From positions 1-64,000 of the forward strand of contig NZ_JBPJSQ010000002.1 of the NCBI RefSeq assembly GCF_051192575.1: a DNA stretch of 64,000 bases, written 5' to 3'. This document shows positions 36,851 through 44,797 of this stretch, in pieces. Positions within the stretch are counted from its first letter, which is position 1, and every line of letters begins with the position of its first letter. A program made the position numbers and the translations under genes. Origin of the DNA: Aestuariimicrobium soli (lineage in GTDB: Bacteria; Actinomycetota; Actinomycetes; Propionibacteriales; Propionibacteriaceae). Below the pieces are notes generated by a model. It made no database searches. It saw only the letters and a program-made list of their open reading frames with translations, and was not told where the DNA came from.

Positions 36851-37288
36851 ATGCCCCGTCCCATCGACAACACCGCCAGCGCCACCTGGAAGGGTGACCT
36901 CTTCTCCGGATCCGGCGAGGTGCGCCTCGACACCTCCGGTGCCGGCAGCTTCGCCGTCGGTTGGAAGGCGCGTGGCGAGGAGTCCGGCAGCACCACCACG
37001 CCCGAGGAACTGATCGCGGCCGCCCACTCGACCTGCTTCTCGATGGCCTTCTCGAATGGCCTCACCAAGGCTGGGCACACCGTCACCCAGCTCGACACCT
37101 CGGCCGTGGTCACGTTCGTGGCCGGCACCGGCATCACCAAGATCGCCCTGAAGGTCGTCGGTCAGGTCGAGGGCATCGATGAGGCCGAGTTCGTCCGGTT
37201 GGCCGAGGAGGCCAAGGCCGGTTGCCCGGTCTCGCAGGCCCTCGCCTCGGTTCCGGAGATCACGCTGGACGCGAAGCTGGCCTCCTGA
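36851..37288 (+). CDS. osmC: OsmC-type organic hydroperoxide reductase
   Basis: 145 residues. The two redox cysteines of the family are C62 in HSTCFSMAF and C125 in AGCPVSQAL; the N-terminal WKGDLFSGSGEV and GSTTTPEELIAAAHS are typical of OsmC rather than Ohr. Strong AAGGAGTGAGCC site before the ATG. Detoxifies peroxides using cellular thiols. Confidence 0.9.
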   Translation: MPRPIDNTASATWKGDLFSGSGEVRLDTSGAGSFAVGWKARGEESGSTTTPEELIAAAHSTCFSMAFSNGLTKAGHTVTQLDTSAVVTFVAGTGITKIALKVVGQVEGIDEAEFVRLAEEAKAGCPVSQALASVPEITLDAKLAS

Positions 37289-37295
37289 GTCAGGA

Positions 37296-37955
37296 TCAGG
37301 GGCAATAGTCCGTGAAGGGCTGCTGTTCGGTCGGCGAGCCAGTACTAGGCAAGGATGCTGCCAGCGTCTCTTTGCCGGGACCTCGGACTGACAGGGCGGC
37401 GGAAGTACTGGGGTTGAGCAGCACGACCACATTCCTGTCAGGGCGACAGGCTTGGGTTCCCACTCGCACGTCCTGATAGCCATCCGGCACGGCTATCACC
37501 AAGATGGATTCGGCAGGTTGCGCATGGGACCAGAACAGGAACTGAGGCCCGGGCGCCTTTCGGTCGCCGCACGAGTAGGCCACTCCCGCGGACCCGGTGA
37601 CGACCAGGCATTCAATTCCGCTGTCCGTCGCCAAGAGGTACAGATCGCCATCAGGAACTGACTGAAGTCGCGCCCAATGAAAGGGTCCTTGCAGGTCGCC
37701 ACGAATCTTGGTGAACCACGGAGGACGAGGCTGAGGCTCCGCGGGCAGTACCTCGTATCTGGTTGGACGAACCACGGTCTGGTCCGGCTGCTGGGGCCGC
37801 CTCGTCGGCTGGCAGCCACCCACGGCCACCGTGAGAGCACCGATCAGCAACCCAACCAGCAATGCCCTGAGGCGACGGAAGGCCCACCCCCGATCAGGGG
37901 TTATAGCGGCAGCCAAGGCCATTTTCCTGCACGGACGCATGAAGAGCCATGACAT
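37296..37955 (-). CDS. Putative lipoprotein
   Basis: 219 residues from 37955; 37940 and 37922 are alternative starts and none has a good ribosome site. A hydrophobic segment (LRALLVGLLIGALTVAV) ends in GGC, a lipobox-like cleavage site. The mature region has a Pro-rich linker and beta-rich part with two cysteine-containing elements (GIECLVVTG, VAYSCGD) and a C-terminal DYCP. Family not recognised. Codon use is a little less GC-rich than in core genes nearby. Confidence 0.6.
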   Translation of the reverse strand: MSWLFMRPCRKMALAAAITPDRGWAFRRLRALLVGLLIGALTVAVGGCQPTRRPQQPDQTVVRPTRYEVLPAEPQPRPPWFTKIRGDLQGPFHWARLQSVPDGDLYLLATDSGIECLVVTGSAGVAYSCGDRKAPGPQFLFWSHAQPAESILVIAVPDGYQDVRVGTQACRPDRNVVVLLNPSTSAALSVRGPGKETLAASLPSTGSPTEQQPFTDYCP

Positions 37956-38041
37956 GAAGCTAGCACCGCTACGGGTACGTGGCAGCGGTTGGGCAGGTGT
38001 GCTTGGCCGACACTGAAGGCTTGTCGGTGGTCTGATGAGGC

Positions 38042-38866
38042 TCAGGTGATGTCGCGACGCCAGCTCGTCCGCCAACCCAACACCAGAAAGACCACGGCAT
38101 AGGCCACCATGACCAGGGCACCGGCCCACCAGTCGAGTCCGGCGGCGGACGAGGCGCCGGTCATCTGCGTGTACAGACTGGCGCCGACCAGCGCATCACT
38201 GGCGGCGCCGGGCAGGAAGTTGGCGACATCGCCGGCCACGGGCACGAACGCGGCCACCACCCGCACGATGGGCTCGACGAACTGGGTGAACACGATCACA
38301 CCCACGATGGCTGCCACCTGATGACGGACGAGCGCCCCCACGCCAATGCCGATCAGCACCCACAACACGGTGGCCACCAGCATGCGCGCGAGCAGCGCCC
38401 AGATGCGCTCGGTGTCGAGGTCGGTGGGCAGGCCCATGGCGGCGAGCAGGCCCGCGGATGGCGCCACCGAAGCGACCACGGCGACGAGACCGTGGAGCAC
38501 GCCGAGCACGGCGCCGACCACCAGTTTCGCCGCCAGCACCCGCCAGCGCCGCGGGGTGGCCAGGAACGTGGGCGTGAGCGTCTGGTGGCGCACCTCGCCG
38601 GTGATCATCATGGTGCCGATCAGCAGCGGAAACACGTACCCGATGGCGGTGCCGGTGCTGTAGAGCAGCGCTGGCAACGAGTCCGCGGGCATCGGCATGG
38701 CATTGTCGCCGGTCAGCCGCCCGGTGGCCGAGGCCGCGAACACGAAACCGAGGGTTCCGGCCGTGAAGGCGACGTAGGCGAACAACACCAGGCCGAGCAC
38801 CCACCAGGCCGAGGTGGTGACCTGTTTCGTCCATTCCGAACGGACGGCGTCAGTGTGAGCGCTCAT
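38042..38866 (-). CDS. ABC-2 type exporter permease
   Basis: 274 residues with six membrane segments. The ABC-2 pattern includes SLPALLYSTGTAIGYVFPLLIGTMMITGEVRHQTLTPTFL, whose conserved E-x-R/H-x-x-T lies before the second loop. Start overlaps the ATPase stop (ATGA), so they form a two-gene exporter. Substrate unknown; drug or peptide export is typical. Confidence 0.85.
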   Translation of the reverse strand: MSAHTDAVRSEWTKQVTTSAWWVLGLVLFAYVAFTAGTLGFVFAASATGRLTGDNAMPMPADSLPALLYSTGTAIGYVFPLLIGTMMITGEVRHQTLTPTFLATPRRWRVLAAKLVVGAVLGVLHGLVAVVASVAPSAGLLAAMGLPTDLDTERIWALLARMLVATVLWVLIGIGVGALVRHQVAAIVGVIVFTQFVEPIVRVVAAFVPVAGDVANFLPGAASDALVGASLYTQMTGASSAAGLDWWAGALVMVAYAVVFLVLGWRTSWRRDIT

Positions 38867-39786
38867 GCCGACACTCGCTCGGGCTCCCCGGGAACCGCCC
38901 CGCTCACCAGATCGAGGAAGACCTCCTCGATGCCGGTCCCCCTGCGCTGCAGGTGGCCCAACGCCACCCCGGCCCGGGCCGCCACCTCACCGACCTGCAC
39001 GGGGTCGACACCGCGCACGAGCACGCCCGCGCGGGTCGCCTCGACGGTCAGGGCGGCCGCCCGCAGTGCCGCCACCAGCGCCTCCCGGTCGGGAGCGTCG
39101 ACCAGTGTGGCTTGGTCGGCGAGGGCGGTCAGCTCGTCGAGGGTTCCCTGGAACACCCGCCTGCCGCGGGAGATGACCACCAGGTCGTCCACCGTCTGTT
39201 GCACCTCGCTGAGCAGGTGGCTCGAGACGAGCACCGTGCGCCCCTCGGCGGCCAGCGAGCGCATCAGCCCGCGGATCCATTTGATGCCCTCGGGGTCGAG
39301 GCCGTTGACCGGTTCGTCGAGCACCAGCACCCCGGGGTCGCCCAGCAGTGCCGTGGCCAGCCCGAGTCGTTGGCGCATGCCGAGGGAGTAGCCACCCACC
39401 TTGCGGCCGGCGGCGTCGGCGAGCCCCACCAGGTCGAGCACCTCATCGACGCGGGCATCGCCGATTCCCGCGGCCCGGGCGTACACCCGCAGGTGGTTCG
39501 CTCCGCTGCGGCCGGGATGGAAACTGCTCGCCTCCAGGGCGGCCCCGACGGTGCGCAGCGGATCGGCGAGGTCGGCGTAGGTTCGTCCGCCGATGGTCGC
39601 CGAACCAGACGTGGCGCGCACCAGGCCCAGCAGAATGCGCAGGCTGGTGGTCTTGCCGGCCCCGTTGGGGCCGAGGAAGCCGGTGACCCGCCCCGGCTCG
39701 ACGCGCGCGGACAGGTCGGTCAGGGCAGGCACGGCACCGAAGCGCTTGGTGAGGCCCGTGAACTCGAGCATCAGGGGGTCGGGCAT
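38863..39786 (-). CDS. ABC transporter ATP-binding protein
   Basis: 307 residues. Walker A GPNGAGKTT, signature YSLGMRQRLGLA, Walker B VLVLDEPVNGLDPEG, switch His in SSHLLSE, and a C-terminal extension typical of ABC-2 drug-exporter ATPases. All catalytic residues are intact, in contrast to the degenerate ATPase at 19019. ATG at 39786 chosen over an upstream extension. Confidence 0.9.
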   Translation of the reverse strand: MPDPLMLEFTGLTKRFGAVPALTDLSARVEPGRVTGFLGPNGAGKTTSLRILLGLVRATSGSATIGGRTYADLADPLRTVGAALEASSFHPGRSGANHLRVYARAAGIGDARVDEVLDLVGLADAAGRKVGGYSLGMRQRLGLATALLGDPGVLVLDEPVNGLDPEGIKWIRGLMRSLAAEGRTVLVSSHLLSEVQQTVDDLVVISRGRRVFQGTLDELTALADQATLVDAPDREALVAALRAAALTVEATRAGVLVRGVDPVQVGEVAARAGVALGHLQRRGTGIEEVFLDLVSGAVPGEPERVSA

Positions 39787-39844
39787 GGGTCCATCATCGC
39801 AAACCCCCACCGCCGCCACCCGGGCACGGCACTAGTCTCGGGGC

Positions 39845-40753
39845 GTGATCGACGTCGTCATCCAGGCCCTCTCGCTGGTGGCCATCATCGGGCTGGGCCA
39901 GCTCATGCGGCGGCTGAAGTGGGTCGACGCCCGGCACTTCATGATCTTCTCGCGCATCGTGCTGAACTTCACCCTGCCCTGCGCCATTCTCACCAGCTTC
40001 CACACGGTCACCGTGCCGTTCGCGATGCTGACGCTCGGACTGGTCGCGGTCGGGCTCAACCTCTGCCAGCAGGTGAGCGCGTACCTGTTGTGTCGGCGGC
40101 AGGGGCGCACAACCCAGGCCTTCGGCGTGCTCAACACCGGCAGCTACAACATGGGGGCCTTCGCCACCCCCTACCTCGCGGGTTTCGGCGGTCCCACCGC
40201 GCTGATCAACGCCACCCTGTTCGACATCGGCAACTCGATCGTCGCCGCCGGTTGGGGGCGATTCTGGGCCTTCTCGATCGCCCGCCCGGGCCGCACCTCG
40301 ATGGGTGCCAGTCTCAAGCGCCTGTTCTCGTCCACCATCTTCGTGCTCTACCTGGCGGTGCTGGTCATGCAACTGCTGCGGTTGCGACTTCCCGACCAGG
40401 TGATGCACTTCACGTCGACCGTCGGGGCCGCCAACACATTCCTGGCGATGCTGATGATCGGCATCGGGCTCGACCTGGATCTCGACACCAGCCAGCTGCG
40501 CGCCGCCGGCAGGTTCCTGGCCGTGCGCTACGCCTGGTGCATCGCCTTCGCCCTCGGATGCTGGCACCTGTTGCCCTTCGGTGACGACGTGCGCCTGGCC
40601 GTCACCACCATCTGCTTCGCCCCGATCGCCTCGATGATCCCGGGGTTCACCGCCGAGATCGGGGGTGACGTGAAACTGTCGGCGTTCATGACGTCGTTGA
40701 CGATCCTGGTGAGCATCGTGGTCATGCCGGTGCTCGTCATGGTGCTGCGTTGA
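39845..40753 (+). CDS. AEC-family transporter (auxin efflux carrier-like)
   Basis: 302 residues with ten hydrophobic segments in two groups of five around a central loop. Family features: FSRIVLNFTLPCAILTSF in the first half and FAPIASMIPGF near the end. AEC members move malate, malonate or other organic anions. GTG start; divergent from the ABC exporter. 3' end overlaps the convergent Nudix gene by 17 bases. Confidence 0.85.
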   Translation: MIDVVIQALSLVAIIGLGQLMRRLKWVDARHFMIFSRIVLNFTLPCAILTSFHTVTVPFAMLTLGLVAVGLNLCQQVSAYLLCRRQGRTTQAFGVLNTGSYNMGAFATPYLAGFGGPTALINATLFDIGNSIVAAGWGRFWAFSIARPGRTSMGASLKRLFSSTIFVLYLAVLVMQLLRLRLPDQVMHFTSTVGAANTFLAMLMIGIGLDLDLDTSQLRAAGRFLAVRYAWCIAFALGCWHLLPFGDDVRLAVTTICFAPIASMIPGFTAEIGGDVKLSAFMTSLTILVSIVVMPVLVMVLR

Positions 40754-41138
40754 GTGCCGCGCTCGCGATGGCCACGTCGGCCGGCAGCCACTCGACCTCG
40801 TCGGCGTCGGCGACCCACCTCAGGGCGGCGTGTTCGAGCGCCTGCGGCTCCCGATCGCCGGCCTCGCACCAGAAGGCCTTGATCGCCCAGCGGTCATTGA
40901 TCGGCCACAGTCCGTCGTCGGGGCCCTCGAGCACCTCGCCGACGGTGACCTCCAGCCCGAGTTCCTCGCGCAGTTCGCGGACGAGCGCCCGGCCCGGCTC
41001 CTCCCCCGGCTCGACCTTGCCGCCCGGGAACTCCCACAGACCGGCCAGGTCGTCCGGGTAGGAACGTTGGGCGGCCAGCAGGCGACCGTCGCGGACGAGC
41101 AGCCCGGCCACCACCAGTCGTCGGCGGTCAGCCGCCAT
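40737..41138 (-). CDS. mutT: MutT-like Nudix hydrolase
   Basis: 133 residues. The Nudix box is complete: GGKVEPGEEPGRALVRELREELG (start G35 or so). The short size and N-terminal VVAGLLVRDGRLLAAQRS fit MutT/8-oxo-dGTP pyrophosphatase or related CTP-type enzymes. Overlaps the HhH-GPD gene by 11 bases, a pairing of two DNA-maintenance functions. Confidence 0.85.
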   Translation of the reverse strand: MAADRRRLVVAGLLVRDGRLLAAQRSYPDDLAGLWEFPGGKVEPGEEPGRALVRELREELGLEVTVGEVLEGPDDGLWPINDRWAIKAFWCEAGDREPQALEHAALRWVADADEVEWLPADVAIASAALNAAP

Positions 41139-41697
41139 GGGTCGCGGCCTTGGCAGCCGCCTTGACCGCCTTCTTGGTGGCGCGCACCTTCACCAGCGAT
41201 TCCGGCGAGGTGATGTCGGCCACCGATCGGAAGCCGTCGAGGGCGTAGTCGCCGGCGGCCTTCTCCCACCCCGGCGGACGAACCCCGCGCTGCTTGGCCA
41301 GCAGCGCGATGAAGATCTTCGCCTTCTGGTCGCCGAACCCGGGCAACGAGGTCAGCCGCTTCTTCAGCTCGGCCCCGGTCTGAGCATCGGCCCACACCGT
41401 GGTCGTGTCGCCGTCGTACTCGTCGACCAGCACGCGACACAGGTCGAACAGGCGCTTGCCCATCGAGCCCGGGAACCGGTGGATCGCCGGCGGGATCGAG
41501 GCCTGCCTGACGAACTCCTCCTCGCCCAGGTCGACCCAGGCGCGCGGGTCGATCGAGCCGAGCCGCTCGAGCAGCACGGCGGGGCCCGAAAAGGCCTTCT
41601 CCATGGTCACCTGCTGGTCGAGCAGCATGCCCGCCAGCAGGGCGAAGTCTGAGGTGGCCAGCAGGTCGTCCGCGGTGGGGTCGCCGGTGAGGTACAT
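41128..41697 (-). CDS. HhH-GPD base-excision repair family protein (TIGR03252-like)
   Basis: 189 residues. N-terminal MYLTGDPTADDLL and LLAGMLLDQQVTMEKAFSGP match the actinobacterial TIGR03252 HhH-GPD family. The helix-hairpin-helix is LPGFGDQKAKIFIALLAKQ. The Lys-rich Ala tail (VRATKKAVKAAAKAA) would help DNA binding. Operon with mutT. DNA glycosylase activity is inferred from the fold only. Confidence 0.85.
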   Translation of the reverse strand: MYLTGDPTADDLLATSDFALLAGMLLDQQVTMEKAFSGPAVLLERLGSIDPRAWVDLGEEEFVRQASIPPAIHRFPGSMGKRLFDLCRVLVDEYDGDTTTVWADAQTGAELKKRLTSLPGFGDQKAKIFIALLAKQRGVRPPGWEKAAGDYALDGFRSVADITSPESLVKVRATKKAVKAAAKAATHGG

Positions 41698-41702
41698 GTC
41701 GA

Positions 41703-41831
41703 TCAGCCTAGCCACGCCAGGCAGTCGGCGAGTGCCGCGAGCGTGCCCGTGCGCAGGGATGGGCGCAGGTCCTTGTAGAGCTCCTCCTGTCAGGAGGTGC
41801 CCTCGTCCACCGCGTCGTGCAGCCAGCTCAT
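41703..41831 (-). pseudogene. Coupled mini-ORF with an in-frame TGA
   Basis: Starting at an ATG that overlaps the stop of the upstream gene (ATGA at 41828-41831), the frame reads MSWLHDAVDEGTS, a TGA, then QEELYKDL followed by RPSLRTGTLAALADCLAWLG and a second TGA. LYKDL after an acidic helix resembles the N-terminus of M20 amidohydrolases. The TGA may therefore replace a Trp codon in a deleted gene. A 15-bp palindrome, CCTCCTG-A-CAGGAGG, spans the TGA. Confidence 0.4.
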
Positions 41832-42340
41832 GCCGACCTCTCCCCGCCCGTGGGCAGCCCGGTGCGACCACCCTCGCTCTCGAGTCGGGCCACCAGCGAG
41901 CGCAACCGCGACCCCATCGGCAGGGCCGCCCACAGCGTCGCGCCCGCCGAGACGACCATGGCCACCAGCACCGTGATCCGGCTCATCGGCAGCACGAACC
42001 CCAGCGCGAAGCAGAGCAGGCCCCCCGCCTCGGCGAGGGCCATCGCCGGCAGCGTGATCCGGTGGACGCGCCGCAGGGCCTCGACCGTGGCGGCGTCACC
42101 CCGCAGGTTCGCGGGCAGCGGCTCGACCCGCAGTCCGACGATGCGCCCGACCGCGGCGGTCGCCACGACGATGCCCAGCGCCAGGGCGAGGCGCCCGGCC
42201 GAGAATTCGACGTCCGCGAGCACGGTCCAACTGATGGCGCCGATCACCACGAGGGCCACGGCCACGGTGCCGACGGTGATGATGAGCTGTCGCAGAGACG
42301 GCTGCAGGGCCGCGGGGGTGCTCGACTGGGGCGCGGTCAT
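41828..42340 (-). CDS. Hypothetical membrane protein of a cytochrome bd-like operon
   Basis: 170 residues with four membrane segments (IITVGTVAVALVVIGAISW, LALALGIVVATAAVGRIVG, LCFALGFVLPM, VLVAMVVSAGATLWAAL) and a charged loop with RGDAATVEALRRVHR. No family recognised. Its start overlaps the CydB-like stop by 4 bases, so it is the third gene of the operon and likely acts with the oxidase. Confidence 0.7.
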   Translation of the reverse strand: MTAPQSSTPAALQPSLRQLIITVGTVAVALVVIGAISWTVLADVEFSAGRLALALGIVVATAAVGRIVGLRVEPLPANLRGDAATVEALRRVHRITLPAMALAEAGGLLCFALGFVLPMSRITVLVAMVVSAGATLWAALPMGSRLRSLVARLESEGGRTGLPTGGERSA

Positions 42341-42876
42341 GCGTCCCACCCTAGTTGGGTGGAACCCGTCGCCAACCCCCGGGCGCGCTGCAGCCGCAGC
42401 AACCAGACCTGCAGCGCGACGCCCACGATCGCGACGGGCACCACCATCCCCGCCAGCAGGCCGGCCGAGGCACTCGGATCCGACGAGGGCCAGGTCCACC
42501 GCAGGAAGATCACCGAGAACGCGACGGCCGCGATGACCAGAAGTTGGACGATGGCCGCTCCCCCGATCACCCGGCGCCACAGCTCCTGACGCCTGGTGCG
42601 CGGCCCCAGCCACAGCCCCAGGTCGCGCACCATCCAGGCGGCGACGAACAGCAGCAGGGCATCGCCGAGGCGGTGCACCGCATCGGGGACGATGCCGTGT
42701 GTCGCGCCGAGCAGCAGCAGCGTCCAGGCCTCGGTGGCCAGGAATCGGAACCCGAGCCGGTTGAGGCGATCGCCGCCCGCACGCGACCCGGCGCGTAGGC
42801 AGACGAGGATCGTCCACCCCTCGGCGACCAGCCACACCAGGCCGACGGCCACCAGCACCCACAACGGCCACGTCAT
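42337..42876 (-). CDS. Half-size CydB-like membrane subunit
   Basis: 179 residues, four to five membrane segments. The layout WLVAEGWTILVCLRAG, then LATEAWTLLLLGATHGI, then FVAAWMVRDLGLWLG parallels the N-terminal half of CydB (EGFDFG..., NEVWLL..., LRGVALE...). The second half found in normal ~340-residue CydB is missing. Overlaps CydA-like gene by 4 bases. I judge it a divergent or reduced subunit II rather than an annotation error, because its flanking overlaps are intact. Confidence 0.55.
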   Translation of the reverse strand: MTWPLWVLVAVGLVWLVAEGWTILVCLRAGSRAGGDRLNRLGFRFLATEAWTLLLLGATHGIVPDAVHRLGDALLLFVAAWMVRDLGLWLGPRTRRQELWRRVIGGAAIVQLLVIAAVAFSVIFLRWTWPSSDPSASAGLLAGMVVPVAIVGVALQVWLLRLQRARGLATGSTQLGWDA

Positions 42877-44084
42877 CGCACGGCCCCGCTCGTGGTCTCG
42901 ACCAGGGCGTGGTCGAAGCGGATCGGGTCGGACAGGGCCTCGTCCGGGGCGAACTCCTCGGGTGGATCGGTGTGCATCAGCGTGCGCATGAGCCACCACG
43001 CCAGCACCGCCGCCCCGATCGTCAGTGCCCCGAAGACGACCAGCATGGCCTTCAGTTGGGCGGCGCTGATGGGGGCGAGGGCCTCGTCCAACGGCACCCG
43101 CTGGTAGATGAACCACGGGCTGCGCATCTGCTCGCGGTAGAGCCAGCCCAGGAAGGTCGCCAACAGCGCCAGCCCGACGCTGTTGGTCAGGAAGGGCCAC
43201 CACACGCGGCCGGTCTTCTGCGTGACCAGCCGGTTGCGCAGCGCCAGCGGCAACAGGGCCATCAGCGCCACCCCGGCGATCGCGAGCCCGGCCAACATCA
43301 TCAGCGCCATCGACAGGGCGCCGAACACGGGCGTGGTCTGCTGGCTGGGCAGGGTGGGTCGCACGAACGGGAACTGCAGGCCGCCGGCGAGCAGCGTCAC
43401 CACGGACGACCAGGCCACCGTGATCACCCCTCCCCTCATCAGGCGGTTGGCCACGGCCGGGGTGCCGCCGCGCTGCATGACCCTGGCCCCGGCGGCGGCC
43501 GCCCACATGCCGCCCACCACCAGGGCCGCACCGGCGATGTGCGCCAGCACCGTGAGCGTCGCCGGACGCCAGACGAGCCGGCCGACGAACCCCCAACCGA
43601 GGGTGGGTGCGGCGTCACCGATCGGGAAGTGCAGGTAGCTGTTGGCGGCGGTCACGTAGGTGGCCGACACGTACGCGGTCACTGTCACCAGGGTGAACAG
43701 CACCGCCCTCACCCGGCGCGACAGCACCCCCGAGCCGACCAACCACAGGCCCAGGAACGTCGATTCGAGGAAGAACGCGACGATGGTCTCGAGCCCGAGC
43801 AGGGTGGCCACCGGGTTCCAGGGACCGGCCGCCCCGGGGCCGGTCCACACCATCGCCATCTGAAGTTCCATCACCAGCCCGGTGACGATGCCGACGGCGT
43901 AGTTCACCAGGTACATGCGGCCCAGAATGCGCAGCTCGCCGTCGCCGGCCGCGGTCGGTCGCACGACGTTGCGCCACGACTTCCACGTGAGGATCGGGGC
44001 GAGCCCGAGCGTGGTGACGACGAACAGGAAGTGGACGCCCGCGGTGACCGCGAACAGCAACCGGGCCAGGAGCAGCGGGTCCAT
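42873..44084 (-). CDS. Cytochrome bd-type oxidase subunit I-like (CydA)
   Basis: 403 residues with nine or so membrane segments. Conserved heme-region features are visible: H in VHFLFVVTTLGL (equivalent of H19), the Glu pair in GLETIVAFFLEST, H in LAHIAGAALVVGG (H186 equivalent) and a degenerate PWFIY element. The quinone-loop sequence QPMKMAAAE of canonical CydA is replaced by QFPFVRPTLPSQ, and the protein is 50-100 residues shorter than usual. A variant quinol oxidase or related enzyme. The start at 44084 has no clear site; GTG at 44093 is possible. Confidence 0.8.
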   Translation of the reverse strand: MDPLLLARLLFAVTAGVHFLFVVTTLGLAPILTWKSWRNVVRPTAAGDGELRILGRMYLVNYAVGIVTGLVMELQMAMVWTGPGAAGPWNPVATLLGLETIVAFFLESTFLGLWLVGSGVLSRRVRAVLFTLVTVTAYVSATYVTAANSYLHFPIGDAAPTLGWGFVGRLVWRPATLTVLAHIAGAALVVGGMWAAAAGARVMQRGGTPAVANRLMRGGVITVAWSSVVTLLAGGLQFPFVRPTLPSQQTTPVFGALSMALMMLAGLAIAGVALMALLPLALRNRLVTQKTGRVWWPFLTNSVGLALLATFLGWLYREQMRSPWFIYQRVPLDEALAPISAAQLKAMLVVFGALTIGAAVLAWWLMRTLMHTDPPEEFAPDEALSDPIRFDHALVETTSGAVR

Positions 44085-44118
44085 GGGGTTCACGCTACAT
44101 CGGTGCTTGACTGGTCCG

Positions 44119-44769
44119 GTGAACTCCGCCCCTGCACCCTCGTCCGACCAGCCGTTCGTCAGTCCTTCCCGGCTCCGCCACACGGTGGTGCTGGTCGCAC
44201 TGCTGAACCTCGCCTACTTCGTGGTGGAGGCAGCCGTCGCCGTGCGCATCGGCTCGGTGTCACTGTTCGCCGACTCGGTCGACTTCCTCGAGGACACCGC
44301 GGTCAACCTGCTGATCGCGCTCGCCCTGGGGTGGTCGCTGCACTGGCGCTCGCGCATGGGCAAGGTGATGGCGGTCATCATTCTCGTGCCCGCGATCGCC
44401 GCCCTGTGGCAGGCGGTGGTCAAGTTCCGTGACCCGCATCCTCCCGAGGTGCTGTCGCTGGTGCTCACGGCCGGTGGCGCCATCGTGGTCAACGGCGTGT
44501 GCGCCCTCATCCCGATGAGGATCCGCCACCACGGCGGCAGCATGGGACGGGCCGCCTTCCTGGCCGCGCGCAACGACGTGTTCGTCAACGCCGCCATCAT
44601 CGCCATGGCCGGCGTCACGGCCTGGAGCCGATCGGGCTGGCCCGATCTCGTCCTCGGCGTGCTGATCGTCGTGATCAACGGCTCGGCGGCCAAGGAGGTC
44701 TGGGAGGTGGCGAACGAAGAGGGCCTCGCCGCCAAAGCACTGGCGGGCGAGGCCCCCGACGAGGACTGA
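44119..44769 (+). CDS. Cation diffusion facilitator-like transporter
   Basis: 216 residues, six membrane segments, no C-terminal cytoplasmic domain. CDF-type metal site: SLFADSVDFLEDTAVNLL in segment 2 and ARNDVFVNAAII in segment 5. GTG start at 44119. The lack of a C-terminal domain matches short CDF proteins. Metal specificity unknown. Divergent from the bd-like operon. Confidence 0.85.
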   Translation: MNSAPAPSSDQPFVSPSRLRHTVVLVALLNLAYFVVEAAVAVRIGSVSLFADSVDFLEDTAVNLLIALALGWSLHWRSRMGKVMAVIILVPAIAALWQAVVKFRDPHPPEVLSLVLTAGGAIVVNGVCALIPMRIRHHGGSMGRAAFLAARNDVFVNAAIIAMAGVTAWSRSGWPDLVLGVLIVVINGSAAKEVWEVANEEGLAAKALAGEAPDED

Positions 44770-44797
44770 CCGGCGGCGCGGTCGTCCGGGTGGTGAC

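Noticed and set aside
41703..41831. Selenocysteine insertion at the in-frame TGA
   Set aside because: No recognisable SECIS-like structure or selenoprotein family match; a Trp-to-stop change in a decayed M20-like gene is simpler. Kept as a finding only.
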